64,000 nt of DNA from Bacteroidota bacterium (GTDB lineage: Bacteria > Bacteroidota > Bacteroidia > Bacteroidales > UBA10428), in assembly GCA_023442525.1 (NCBI GenBank), contig JAEZZA010000032.1, forward strand, positions 62,001 to 126,000, read 5' to 3'. How positions within the stretch are numbered: the stretch's first letter is position 1; every line of letters starts with the position of its first letter. Of the stretch, positions 45,221-52,956 are shown one piece after another. Position numbers and translations under genes: made by a program. The notes beneath the pieces were generated by a model, which made no database searches, was not told where the DNA came from, and saw only the letters and a list, made by a program, of their open reading frames with translations.

Positions 45221-47152
45221 TCAGTTAGCTGTGATTCTGTCACCAAGTCCTTTTGAAAGACTCAGCTTCAAATTATTCAGGATAATAAACTTTTGTTGTA
45301 ATGATTGAATACGTTCATCGTTGCTCTGAAGTTGGGCATTTTTTAAATCCTCTTCTGTATCTCTTATGAGCTGCAGTACTTTTTCGTTTTTGAATGCCAG
45401 CAGAGCTTCGGGTACTATTTCTTTAAGGCGCATTTCTTCAGTTTCAAAATAACTTTCATATCTCCTCCATATTTTACTCAGGTCATATGGGTAAGTGATA
45501 AGATCAATCACTGTTTTGGCAATGGATTCGTTGGGATGATTTATGAAATACTTTTCTTCGACAGGTAAATTTTGTTGTCGCAGAAACAGAATTTCACTCC
45601 AGATAATTGAATAAACAGGATGATGGAATTCCAGTTCATCCCGTCGGATCTCATCGATCAGGAAATCGGAAACGCGAATTTCCGTATCATCTTGTTCGGA
45701 AATTTTGATCAGTTCATTGTTATACAGGAGCAGAAGCCTGATAACTTCCTTTTCAGCAGTATATTTTTGTGGATGAATCTCTATACGCACCGGAACTGTG
45801 TCCATAATGACTTCAGCCGGCTTATAGTTGGGTTCCTTTACTTTTTGTTCGAACCGTTTTCTGCGTAATTTGGAGGTCTCGGAATACAGAATCTTTTCTT
45901 CCACATCGAGCAGTTTGCTGCATTCCCGTATATACACCGATCGCATGATACTTTCGGGAATTACGGAAATGGATCGCACTATTTCGGTAATCAGTGATGC
46001 CCGGGCAATAGGATCTTTGTCCGCATCCTTTCGGAGAAGAGAAGTTTTAAAGGTAATAAAGTCGGTTTCATTCGATGAAAGGAATGATAACAACGTGGTT
46101 GCATTAGTTTTGCGGGCAAATGAATCAGGATCCTCTCCTTCGGGAAGCAAAACGACTCTCACATTCAAACCTTCTTCAAGAAGAAGGTCGATACCTCTTA
46201 GCGATGCTTTAATTCCCGCTTCATCTCCATCGTATAATACGGTGATATTATGGGTGAATCGCTTGATCAGCCTGATCTGATTTTGTGTCAGTGAGGTTCC
46301 TGACGAAGCTACCACATTTTCAATGCCAGCCTGATGCATTGAAATAACGTCGGTATAGCCTTCAACCAGGTAACATTTGTCGTTTTTCAGTATAGCCTGT
46401 CGGGCAAAGAACAGACCATACAGAATATCGCTTTTATGATAAATATCCGATTCGGGCGAGTTGATATATTTCGCTATTTTCCCGTCGGATTTCATTATCC
46501 TGCCGCCAAAGCCCAGTACCTGACCGGTGAGGCCATGGATCGGGAACATCACGCGCCCGTGAAACCTGTCGATCGTTGAATTTTCGCGGGATATTGACAG
46601 GCCTGTTTTTTCCAGGTACTCCAGTTTATATGATTTTGCTATGGCAGTCCTGGTAAAGGAATTCTTTTCTTCGCGCGAATAACCAAGTTGAAATTTCCTT
46701 ATAATATCTTCCCTGAAGCCTCTTTCGATGAAATAGCTGAGGCCTATAGCCTTCCCTTCCTGTGATTGAAGAGTATCCACGAAATACTGGCATGCGAATT
46801 CATTAAGTGCCAGAAGACTTTCCCGTTCATTTTTAATTTGTAGTTCCCGGGCAGTTTCTTCCTTCTCAATAATTTCGATATTGTATTTTTTGGCCAGGTA
46901 TTTTAAAGCCTCGGGATAAGTTAGCTTTTCGTTCTCCATAAGGAAGGTAACCACATTCCCGCCCTTTCCCGTGCTGAAACATTTAAATATCCCTTTGGAC
47001 GGACTAACAAAAAACGATGGGGTTTTTTCGTTCTTGAAAGGACTTAATCCCCTAAAATTCTGACCTGCTTTTTTAAGGCTTACAAACTCACCTATCACCT
47101 CCACGATGTCGGCAGCATTAAATATCCTGTCTATTGTAGCCTTATCGATCAT
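45221..47152 (-). CDS. dnaG: DNA primase DnaG with degenerate zinc-binding domain
   Basis: Synthesises RNA primers for replication. In 643 residues it has the CHC2-like N-terminal domain (1-100), the primase core and TOPRIM domain with LVEGYTDVISMHQAG and LYDGDEAGIKA (about 253-315), and a helicase-binding C-terminus. The zinc-finger positions read LSPFKNEKTPSF and KCFSTGKGG: the expected ligands C37, H40 and C61 are S, K and T, and only C58 remains. Zinc cannot be bound in the usual way. Flavobacterial primases, as I recall them, also lack these ligands, so the protein is probably functional. Confidence 0.95.
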   Translation of the reverse strand: MIDKATIDRIFNAADIVEVIGEFVSLKKAGQNFRGLSPFKNEKTPSFFVSPSKGIFKCFSTGKGGNVVTFLMENEKLTYPEALKYLAKKYNIEIIEKEETARELQIKNERESLLALNEFACQYFVDTLQSQEGKAIGLSYFIERGFREDIIRKFQLGYSREEKNSFTRTAIAKSYKLEYLEKTGLSISRENSTIDRFHGRVMFPIHGLTGQVLGFGGRIMKSDGKIAKYINSPESDIYHKSDILYGLFFARQAILKNDKCYLVEGYTDVISMHQAGIENVVASSGTSLTQNQIRLIKRFTHNITVLYDGDEAGIKASLRGIDLLLEEGLNVRVVLLPEGEDPDSFARKTNATTLLSFLSSNETDFITFKTSLLRKDADKDPIARASLITEIVRSISVIPESIMRSVYIRECSKLLDVEEKILYSETSKLRRKRFEQKVKEPNYKPAEVIMDTVPVRIEIHPQKYTAEKEVIRLLLLYNNELIKISEQDDTEIRVSDFLIDEIRRDELEFHHPVYSIIWSEILFLRQQNLPVEEKYFINHPNESIAKTVIDLITYPYDLSKIWRRYESYFETEEMRLKEIVPEALLAFKNEKVLQLIRDTEEDLKNAQLQSNDERIQSLQQKFIILNNLKLSLSKGLGDRITAN

Positions 47153-47203
47153 TTGCTGATAAATGAATAATTATAATATTTAACAATATAACAAACAACT
47201 GCC

Positions 47204-48220
47204 CTAAGAAATATCTTCGGTAGTTATCAGTTGGTTAAGAACCGCATAAACAGTAAGTCCTGCAATTGTTTTAATCCCAAGCTTTGAAGTAATATTTTTC
47301 CTGTGTGTAATTACTGTATGTAGACTTATAAAAAGCTTTTCTGCTATTTCTTTATTCGTCATGCCCAAAGCTACCAATTTAAGAACTTCTTTTTCTCTTT
47401 TGCTTAAATCTTCAGGTGGTTTAAGATTATTTGAAGCTGCCGGTCGCTTTGCATATTGTTTTTCAGCTCCGATATGAACATTACTTCCTGTAAAGTTCTC
47501 GACCAGCCATTTTTCCATATACCTGACTTTCGGTACCAGGATTTTATCCTCAATCCTCGCATGATCTCTTAAATCGGTTTCAAGCCGAAATAATTCGAAC
47601 AGTATCAACTTACCCAGGGACGGATCCATCGGAACCTGGAGATATTTTATAAGGATATTCTTAAGATCAAGAAGCTTATCCTCAACATTATCGTGTTCCT
47701 TCTCATAATCGTCTATTGAATATTGACTTATGCGGTTTACTATATCTATATCCGACCTGCCTGATAAAAATGCTTTTTCAACATCGAAAATATACGGATA
47801 AACATGATCTTCCTCACGCTGTATATGGGTTCTCAGTTCGGTGCAATATTCATTAAAGAATTTGTTGATCAATGATAATGATTTCTGATCTCCGGCACCG
47901 GCACAGGTATTGAGTTTGTTAAGTAATTCGGATACCTCGGGCACTTTATCCTTTAGGTAATATGTATGCGCTTTACGCAGGTAATCAACAATCTGCTCGA
48001 GTGAAAAACTTTGCAGGTGTTTGGATGGGAAATAGTTTTTCTGATAATAGGAGTTGATAATTACCAGGAAAAAGTCGGTATCTATGCCATTTTCAGTGCA
48101 AACCTGCCGGATACTTTTATCTCCAAAGCCAAGCTTAATCCCAAACCTTGAAATGATCAACAACAGATGATAATCTGTATGAATAATATCTGCCATTTTC
48201 ATTTGAGGCTGGAACAGCAT
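47204..48220 (-). CDS. Hemerythrin-like di-iron domain fused to LuxR-type DNA-binding domain
   Basis: A 338-residue one-component regulator. Residues 10-60 resemble the ScdA_N/DUF542 helical domain (RFGIKLGFGDKSIRQVCTEN), but the usual CC pair is GF. Residues 80-235 are a YtfE/ScdA/RIC-type hemerythrin four-helix bundle, and all six di-iron ligands can be assigned: H85, H132, E136 (HIQREED), H176 (KEHDN), H220 and E224 (DHARIED). Residues 270-335 are a LuxR/GerE HTH (LSKREKEVLKLVALGMTNKEIAEKL, SLHTVITHRKNI). It probably senses oxygen, nitric oxide or iron state; the target is unknown. It lies between apt and dnaG on the same strand. Confidence 0.88.
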   Translation of the reverse strand: MLFQPQMKMADIIHTDYHLLLIISRFGIKLGFGDKSIRQVCTENGIDTDFFLVIINSYYQKNYFPSKHLQSFSLEQIVDYLRKAHTYYLKDKVPEVSELLNKLNTCAGAGDQKSLSLINKFFNEYCTELRTHIQREEDHVYPYIFDVEKAFLSGRSDIDIVNRISQYSIDDYEKEHDNVEDKLLDLKNILIKYLQVPMDPSLGKLILFELFRLETDLRDHARIEDKILVPKVRYMEKWLVENFTGSNVHIGAEKQYAKRPAASNNLKPPEDLSKREKEVLKLVALGMTNKEIAEKLFISLHTVITHRKNITSKLGIKTIAGLTVYAVLNQLITTEDIS

Positions 48221-48246
48221 AAGCCATTTATGTTTTACCGTGATTA

Positions 48247-48783
48247 CTATTCATTAAAATGAACCAGTGAAAACACTTGATGAGGAACCAGTTTTTCGCG
48301 TCCTTTCAAAAAATCAAGTTCTATTATAAAACTAAGGAATGCGTTTTTCACATTGAACATCTTGACCAGGTTCAGGGTTGCGAGGGCAGTACCTCCGGTT
48401 GCCAGCAAATCGTCATGGATTAATACGACATCGTCGGGGCTGAGTGCGTCCTGGTGCATTTCGAGTGTATCTTTTCCGTATTCCAGGTCGTAGGTTATTT
48501 TATGAGTGAGGGAAGGCAGCTTTCCGGGCTTCCGGACCGGAACAAAGCCTGCATTAAGCCTGTAGGCCAGTGCTCCCCCAATTATAAAGCCACGTGATTC
48601 AATAGCTACAATCTTGGTAATGCCTTTACCCGAATAAAATCCTGCCATCTCTTCAGTAATCTGGTTAAGCAAAGAAGGTTCTTTCAAAACAGTGGTAATA
48701 TCCTTAAATTGAATTCCTTTAATAGGAAAATCGGGCACATTCCGAATTGAATCTTTAATGGTCTGATGTGATACAATTTGCAT
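48247..48783 (-). CDS. apt: Adenine phosphoribosyltransferase
   Basis: Salvages adenine to AMP using PRPP. The 178-residue protein has DFPIKGIQFKDITTVLK near the N-terminus, ESRGFIIGGALAY, the KPGKLPSLTHKITYDLEYG loop and the PRPP-binding motif VLIHDDLLATGGTALAT (about 123-139). It is divergent from the cytidylate-kinase-like gene across about 120 bp. Confidence 0.96.
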   Translation of the reverse strand: MQIVSHQTIKDSIRNVPDFPIKGIQFKDITTVLKEPSLLNQITEEMAGFYSGKGITKIVAIESRGFIIGGALAYRLNAGFVPVRKPGKLPSLTHKITYDLEYGKDTLEMHQDALSPDDVVLIHDDLLATGGTALATLNLVKMFNVKNAFLSFIIELDFLKGREKLVPHQVFSLVHFNE

Positions 48784-48801
48784 TTGAGGGATAGTTTACT
48801 G

Positions 48802-48809
48802 CAAAAATA
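48802..48809 (-). promoter_or_regulatory. Candidate -7 element TATTTTTG for apt
   Basis: An exact TAnnTTTG match on the minus strand, 19 bp before the apt start at 48783. No -33 TTTG stands out. Confidence 0.35.
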
Positions 48810-48852
48810 GAATTTTTACCTTACCCCTGCTTTGAATTCCCCGTATTCACAT

Positions 48853-48884
48853 TTTGAAAAATTTAAAAAAATAGCCTATATTTA
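48853..48884 (+). promoter_or_regulatory. Candidate promoter (TTTG, 20 bp, TATATTTA) of the cytidylate-kinase-like gene
   Basis: TTTG at 48853-48856 and TATATTTA at 48877-48884 are separated by 20 bp, close to the Bacteroidota -33/-7 arrangement; only the last base of the -7 element deviates. Transcription would start about 15-20 bp before the ATG at 48908. Confidence 0.45.
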
Positions 48885-48907
48885 GTCTGGTAAAAGCCGT
48901 GACAAAA

Positions 48908-49600
48908 ATGCATATAGATCTGCTTAAATATGTATCTGACCGCAATAATGAAGAAGGCGGCAAAGAAAAAGAAACAGGTCCTGTTATCACTATTTCCCGG
49001 GAGTACGGTTGTCCGGCCAAAATTATTGCCGGCCGCCTTGCGGAAGAGCTTTCCCGCAAACTGATTGCCAAAGGCAAAGAATCAAGATGGAAATACGTTA
49101 CCAAGGAGATCATGGCAGAATCTGCCAGGGCACTGGAAGTTGATCCTGAGAAGATCAAATATGTATTCCAGTACGAGCAGAAAAGCATGGTAGACGATAT
49201 TATTGCCGCACAATTCAACAAGTATTATATCAGCGAACGGAAAATCCGGAATACAGTGGCCAGGGTTATCCGGAATATGGCAGCTGACGGAAATGTAATT
49301 ATTGTTGGCAGGGGAGGCGTGGCTATTACCCATGATATTTCCAGATCGCTTCATGTTCAGCTCGAAGCGCCAATGGAATGGAGAACTGTTCGTATAGCCG
49401 AGAATTTTAAAATATCACACGACGAAGCAAAGAAAGCTGCTATGGACGTGGATAAAAAACGGAAAGAATTCCGCGATTACTTTCAGGGAAAAGATACCGA
49501 CTATACGCGCTTTGATTTGACCATAAACTGCATGACGTTCTCTATTGAAGAGATCGTACATATTATCCTCAGAGTAGCTGAAATCAGGAAACTTGTTTAA
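48908..49600 (+). CDS. Cytidylate kinase-like family protein
   Basis: A 230-residue protein of the cytidylate-kinase-like family (Cytidylate_kin2). The N-terminal ITISREYGCPAKIIAGRLAE corresponds to the nucleotide-binding loop, but the usual GSGGR-type glycines are replaced by GCPAK. NVIIVGRGGVAITHD and APMEWRTVRIAENF also match the family, and DTDYTRFDLTINC is a C-terminal signature. True dCMP/CMP kinase activity is doubtful. A GTG at 48899 would add three residues. The hairpin at 49630-49652 may terminate it. Confidence 0.82.
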   Translation: MHIDLLKYVSDRNNEEGGKEKETGPVITISREYGCPAKIIAGRLAEELSRKLIAKGKESRWKYVTKEIMAESARALEVDPEKIKYVFQYEQKSMVDDIIAAQFNKYYISERKIRNTVARVIRNMAADGNVIIVGRGGVAITHDISRSLHVQLEAPMEWRTVRIAENFKISHDEAKKAAMDVDKKRKEFRDYFQGKDTDYTRFDLTINCMTFSIEEIVHIILRVAEIRKLV

Positions 49601-49629
49601 GACTAAACCTGACAATTTCTGCTAAATCT

Positions 49630-49652
49630 CCCGATACGCTATCGCTATCGGG
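49630..49652 (+). terminator. Hairpin after the cytidylate-kinase-like gene
   Basis: CCCGATA (49630-49636) pairs with TATCGGG (49646-49652) across a 9-nt loop; a competing inner stem CGATA/TATCG is also possible. It is followed by TTTGTCT, a weak T-run, 30 bp after the stop codon. Confidence 0.4.
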
Positions 49653-49686
49653 TTTGTCTGGCCAACGAACGATGGCAGAGAGGAAA

Positions 49687-50355
49687 TTACTCTGCGTTCT
49701 GAACGGCTCTGTTGAGAAAGGCGTTAAATGGATACATTGCCCTGAATACTTCTGATACTTCTTTAATAAAGGCAGGCTTGGTGTAAATGGAATCCGGTTC
49801 CTCCTTAACTACCGAATAACTCTTGTATTTCAGGTATTCCAGTCCCTCAAAGTCCTTTGGGAAACCTTTCGGGGCCGATATCAGTTTTTCTCCCCAAATT
49901 CCATTGCGAAAATGCCGGACAAATGTTTTATTCTCCAAAATACTGCTGAATTCATCCAGGTTTTCAAAAATCTCTGTCCGGATTGCCTTGAGCATGGGTC
50001 CGGATGGCATATAAATACCGCCGGCAAGGAAACATTCGCCGGGCTCGGCATGAATATAATAACCGGCATTTATACCTTTCCTGCCTCCGTGCGCAATAAA
50101 AGCTCCGAAATTGGTTTTGTAGGGTTCCTTGTTAGCAGCAAATCTTATATCCCGGTTTATCCTGAAAATTGAAGCCTGGGCTGTGGTCTGGGCAGCCTTT
50201 TTATCGAACTGGCCTATTTCGGCAATAACAAGACTGATAAAAAACTCAAACTCTTTGCGGAGTTTCTGGTAACGGGCGCGGTTATCGTCAAACCATTCTT
50301 TATGGTTATTTTTCTTTAGTTCTTTGAGGAAAGTAAAGATGCCGGGGTTTAACAT
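49687..50355 (-). CDS. DUF2461 family protein
   Basis: A 222-residue protein of the DUF2461 (TIGR02453) family. It has the N-terminal TFLKELKKNNHKEWFDDNRA (9-28), then RINRDIRFAANKEPYKTNFGAF and AGYYIHAEPGECFLAGGIYMP. The function is unknown. It is a single-gene unit, divergent from ispD across 60 bp. Confidence 0.9.
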   Translation of the reverse strand: MLNPGIFTFLKELKKNNHKEWFDDNRARYQKLRKEFEFFISLVIAEIGQFDKKAAQTTAQASIFRINRDIRFAANKEPYKTNFGAFIAHGGRKGINAGYYIHAEPGECFLAGGIYMPSGPMLKAIRTEIFENLDEFSSILENKTFVRHFRNGIWGEKLISAPKGFPKDFEGLEYLKYKSYSVVKEEPDSIYTKPAFIKEVSEVFRAMYPFNAFLNRAVQNAE

Positions 50356-50415
50356 ATTGTAATGATTTTGGCTTATTTTGTAAATTTAGAACATAAAGGA
50401 TTATAATATCCCCCG

Positions 50416-51090
50416 ATGAGAAAATTTGCGATGATAGTGGCAGGCGGAGCCGGTATGAGAATGCGAACCGACATTCCAAAACAGTTTTTGCTCTTAAATG
50501 ACCGGCCTGTGCTGATGCATACCATTGAAGTTTTCAGGAAATATGATCCTGATATCCGCATTCTTGTGGTATTACCAGCCCAACAGGCCGAAACATGGAA
50601 GAGTTTATGCAGGAAATATGATTTTTCACCAGATCATGAGACTGGTTTTGGTGGGGAAACGAGGTTTCATTCTGTAAAAAACAATCTGAGATCAGTGCCC
50701 GATGGATATCTTGTAGCCATACACGACGGAGTCAGGCCACTGGTAAGCATTGAAACCATTTCCCGATGTTTTGCACGTGCAGAAGAAGCCGGAAATGCCA
50801 TACCTTGTGTAACGATTCCAGAAACTTTACGACGCCTGGAAGATGCCAAATCGGTGCAGGTGGATCGTGAGAAATACAGGCTGATACAGACTCCGCAGGT
50901 TTTCAGAAGCGAGATATTAAAGAAAGCTTACGACCAGGATTACCGGAATGAATTCACCGATGATGCAGGCGTAGTAGAATCAGCGGGCTACATGATTAAT
51001 CTGGTGGAAGGTAATACTGAGAATATTAAAATCACCTGGTTGAAAGACCTGGCAATAGCAAACGCGTTACTGAACAATCAGGGTTTATAA
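50416..51090 (+). CDS. ispD: 2-C-methyl-D-erythritol 4-phosphate cytidylyltransferase
   Basis: Third step of the MEP pathway for isoprenoid precursors. The 224-residue protein has the nucleotide-binding motif IVAGGAGMRMRTDIPKQFL (residues 7-25), then HDGVRPLVS, IPETLRRL and QTPQVFRSEIL with the FTDDAGVVES segment. The first glycine loop reads GGAGMRM rather than GGSGxRM, a mild variation. It supplies both prenyl synthases in this window. The 3' end overlaps the convergent GIN-domain gene by 13 nt. Confidence 0.95.
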   Translation: MRKFAMIVAGGAGMRMRTDIPKQFLLLNDRPVLMHTIEVFRKYDPDIRILVVLPAQQAETWKSLCRKYDFSPDHETGFGGETRFHSVKNNLRSVPDGYLVAIHDGVRPLVSIETISRCFARAEEAGNAIPCVTIPETLRRLEDAKSVQVDREKYRLIQTPQVFRSEILKKAYDQDYRNEFTDDAGVVESAGYMINLVEGNTENIKITWLKDLAIANALLNNQGL

Positions 51091-51767
51091 GCTTCTATCG
51101 TTGAACCTGAGACTGCATTTCTGGTAATATTGGCCGGATCACCCTTATATGAAATAAATCCTTTGGAAGAAGCTTCGGCATTCAAAACATCTTCAACGTT
51201 AATTTTGGCTTTTCCACCCGAGTTGACTTTAATGTTAACCGTATCGCACTCAAAATCAAAAGCTGAGATAGTTGCTGCGGTGGCAACGCTGATATCCATT
51301 TTTTTCGCATATCCTTCGGCAGTCAGAAGGGAGCCTTCAGTAAGTTTACCCCTGAGCGTTCCCATGTCAGCGTCGAGATACAACATTCCGCCGCTCTTGA
51401 GATCAATAGTCAAATAGGGTTCCTTATACATGGTTGTAAAAGTTACATCTGCTCCTCCTGTAACTACAACATTTTCAATATTTACGTAATTAACAGTAAC
51501 CATTACTTTTTTCCGGGTAAACGGCTCTCCATATATGCTGATTTTTAGCGTTTCGTCGCTCACATCTGTTTTAACAGACGACGTTTCAATGCCCTGTGCC
51601 TGAATAACCGCAGATTCTTTGTCGGCTTTAACCAGGCGAACGATTACGCGGTCTTCTGCATATAATTTTCGGAAGGGTTGTAAATCCCTGTTTTCAGGAT
51701 CCTGTGCAAGAACATTACATACTATAAGGACAACGAATGTCAGAATCAATGAAGTTTTGCGTAACAT
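51078..51767 (-). CDS. GIN-domain (DUF2807) exported protein
   Basis: A 229-residue protein with a signal peptide (1-21, VLAQDPE) and a right-handed beta-helix-like DUF2807 domain (about 45-225), recognisable by the alternating pattern VTVNYVNIENVVVTGGADVTF, MDISVATAATISAFDF and VNIKVNSGGKAKI. These proteins are abundant in Bacteroidota, at the cell surface or in the periplasm, with unknown function. Confidence 0.85.
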   Translation of the reverse strand: MLRKTSLILTFVVLIVCNVLAQDPENRDLQPFRKLYAEDRVIVRLVKADKESAVIQAQGIETSSVKTDVSDETLKISIYGEPFTRKKVMVTVNYVNIENVVVTGGADVTFTTMYKEPYLTIDLKSGGMLYLDADMGTLRGKLTEGSLLTAEGYAKKMDISVATAATISAFDFECDTVNIKVNSGGKAKINVEDVLNAEASSKGFISYKGDPANITRNAVSGSTIEAYKP

Positions 51768-51835
51768 ATCTCTAATTTTTATTCTTTAACTATACTAATA
51801 ACCAATAACACGGCATAAATATTATTGTATGTGTT

Positions 51836-52207
51836 TCAGGCCTCGATTATTTTAAACGGAACACTCAAAAGATTAGAGAACACCTCCCCGGCTTCGAGCA
51901 TATTTTCATCATCCATATCATAATACCAGTTGACCGACATGGTGCGCGATGATCCGTAACGATTCTGGATATTTTTAAGTATGTGAAACAGCCATTTAGA
52001 TGAGCTGGAATTCAGGTAATTCAATTTAAAATCTATTGAAAACCTCGACTTGAAGTTGATAATGGTTTCTTCGAGCAGGACGATCAAATTTTCATAAAAT
52101 GGGCTGGGATCTTCAAGTCGCGAAGGACCTGTAATTATGATTCTTTGTTCTTCTTCGGAAATTTTTACTGAAGGCGTAAATGGGGTCTCCCTTATAGCTA
52201 AGCGCAT
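51836..52207 (-). CDS. SiaC-like regulatory phosphoprotein (DUF1987)
   Basis: A 123-residue single-domain protein. The family pattern is clear: ETPFTPSVKISEEEQRIIITG (residues 7-27), GPSRLEDPSPFYENLI, LNYLNSSSSKWLFHIL (63-77) and WYYDMDDENMLEAGEVFSNL. In Pseudomonas SiaC the conserved threonine of the YFNTSS loop is phosphorylated by SiaB and dephosphorylated by the PP2C enzyme SiaA; here that residue is a serine (S67), which can still be phosphorylated. It lies 16 nt downstream of the single-domain receiver gene. No siaA or siaB is in the window. Confidence 0.85.
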   Translation of the reverse strand: MRLAIRETPFTPSVKISEEEQRIIITGPSRLEDPSPFYENLIVLLEETIINFKSRFSIDFKLNYLNSSSSKWLFHILKNIQNRYGSSRTMSVNWYYDMDDENMLEAGEVFSNLLSVPFKIIEA

Positions 52208-52223
52208 ACTAATTGGATAATCA

Positions 52224-52604
52224 CTAGAATGTATATTCTATTGCAAGGGCTTTTTCGAGCGATTCCCGGCTGATCTCATCCTTGATGATATAACTCCGGG
52301 CACCTGCCTCAATCATCTGAACCACATATTTCATTTCGGAATGAAATGAAACAGCAATAACAATAAGATTTCTATATAGAATGGTTGCCTGCCGGGTAGT
52401 TTCGATACCATTGATATTGGGCATATTAATATCCATAAAAACAAAATCGCACACTTTGTTTTTAAGTTGATCTAAACAATCCTGCCCGTCAGTTGCTGTA
52501 GCTATTGATTCAATACGGTCTTCGAAATAGTCCAGCAACATGAATTTTAGTGCATTTACGAAATGCGGATTATCATCAACAATAAGTACCTTCAATTTCT
52601 TCAT
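52224..52604 (-). CDS. Single-domain response regulator (CheY-like)
   Basis: A 126-residue receiver domain with no output domain. The acidic pair is VDDN, the phosphorylation site lies in FVFMDINMPNINGIET (aspartate about 59), and the conserved lysine is in RSYIIKDE. It is co-transcribed with the SiaC-like gene. The control region upstream has phased A-tracts. It may receive phosphoryl groups from the kinase at 53592-56075, which is inferred from proximity only. Confidence 0.92.
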   Translation of the reverse strand: MKKLKVLIVDDNPHFVNALKFMLLDYFEDRIESIATATDGQDCLDQLKNKVCDFVFMDINMPNINGIETTRQATILYRNLIVIAVSFHSEMKYVVQMIEAGARSYIIKDEISRESLEKALAIEYTF

Positions 52605-52653
52605 TTATCCTTGAAATCTTTGTTTCCGGTTTTTCCGCAATTCGAAATTTACT

Positions 52654-52680
52654 AAAAATTATCAAAAATTATCAAAAATT
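52654..52680. repeat. Three phased A5-tracts (10-bp tandem repeat)
   Basis: AAAAATTATC occurs as 2.7 tandem copies, so AAAAA begins at 52654, 52664 and 52674, exactly one helical turn apart. Such phasing predicts intrinsic DNA curvature. It lies 50-76 bp upstream of the receiver gene start at 52604, in promoter or upstream-element position. Confidence 0.6.
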
Positions 52681-52739
52681 ATAAATCTCCGTTAAATTTA
52701 TTTCTATTTTTTATGCAGATATGGTCTCTATAAAAATCC

Positions 52740-52770
52740 AGCGGGAAGTCAGTAAAACCAACTCCCCGCT
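52740..52770 (-). terminator. Probable terminator of the kinase/NarL-type regulator operon
   Basis: AGCGGGAAGT (52740-52749) pairs with ACTCCCCGCT (52761-52770) with one mismatch and an 11-nt loop. On the minus strand GGATTTTTA follows. It lies about 190 nt beyond the NarL-type gene and 135 bp before the receiver gene, so it would separate the two units. Confidence 0.4.
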
Positions 52771-52956
52771 TTCCTACCTAAATCCAACCAAACCCTGTCT
52801 TAAATATCTTTATAACTTTATTACTGTCTAATGATGTTATACAAATATAAAAGAGACTGCGAATGTGCATAAGGGTTAAACTACCTAAAAATAATAATTT
52901 TATACTTACAGGTCTTTGAGTGTATAACGCCTATACATATGAGTATATACCGACGG

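Larger units (their letters stand above)
52605..52956. other. 352-bp non-coding region between two response-regulator genes
   Basis: A/T-rich, with no credible gene. It holds three phased A-tracts (52654-52680) close to the downstream receiver gene and a strong hairpin (52740-52770). A TATAC/GTATA inverted repeat lies near 52930-52945, just beyond the NarL-type gene. Confidence 0.6.

Noticed and set aside
45828..46280. Open frame of 150 codons antisense to dnaG
   Set aside because: Serine- and arginine-rich shadow of the primase coding sequence without start signals.
50771..50786. GCACGTGC in ispD and CCACGTG in apt considered as additional parS sites
   Set aside because: Only the central six to eight bases match; the flanking TGTT/AACA arms are missing and both are in coding sequence.
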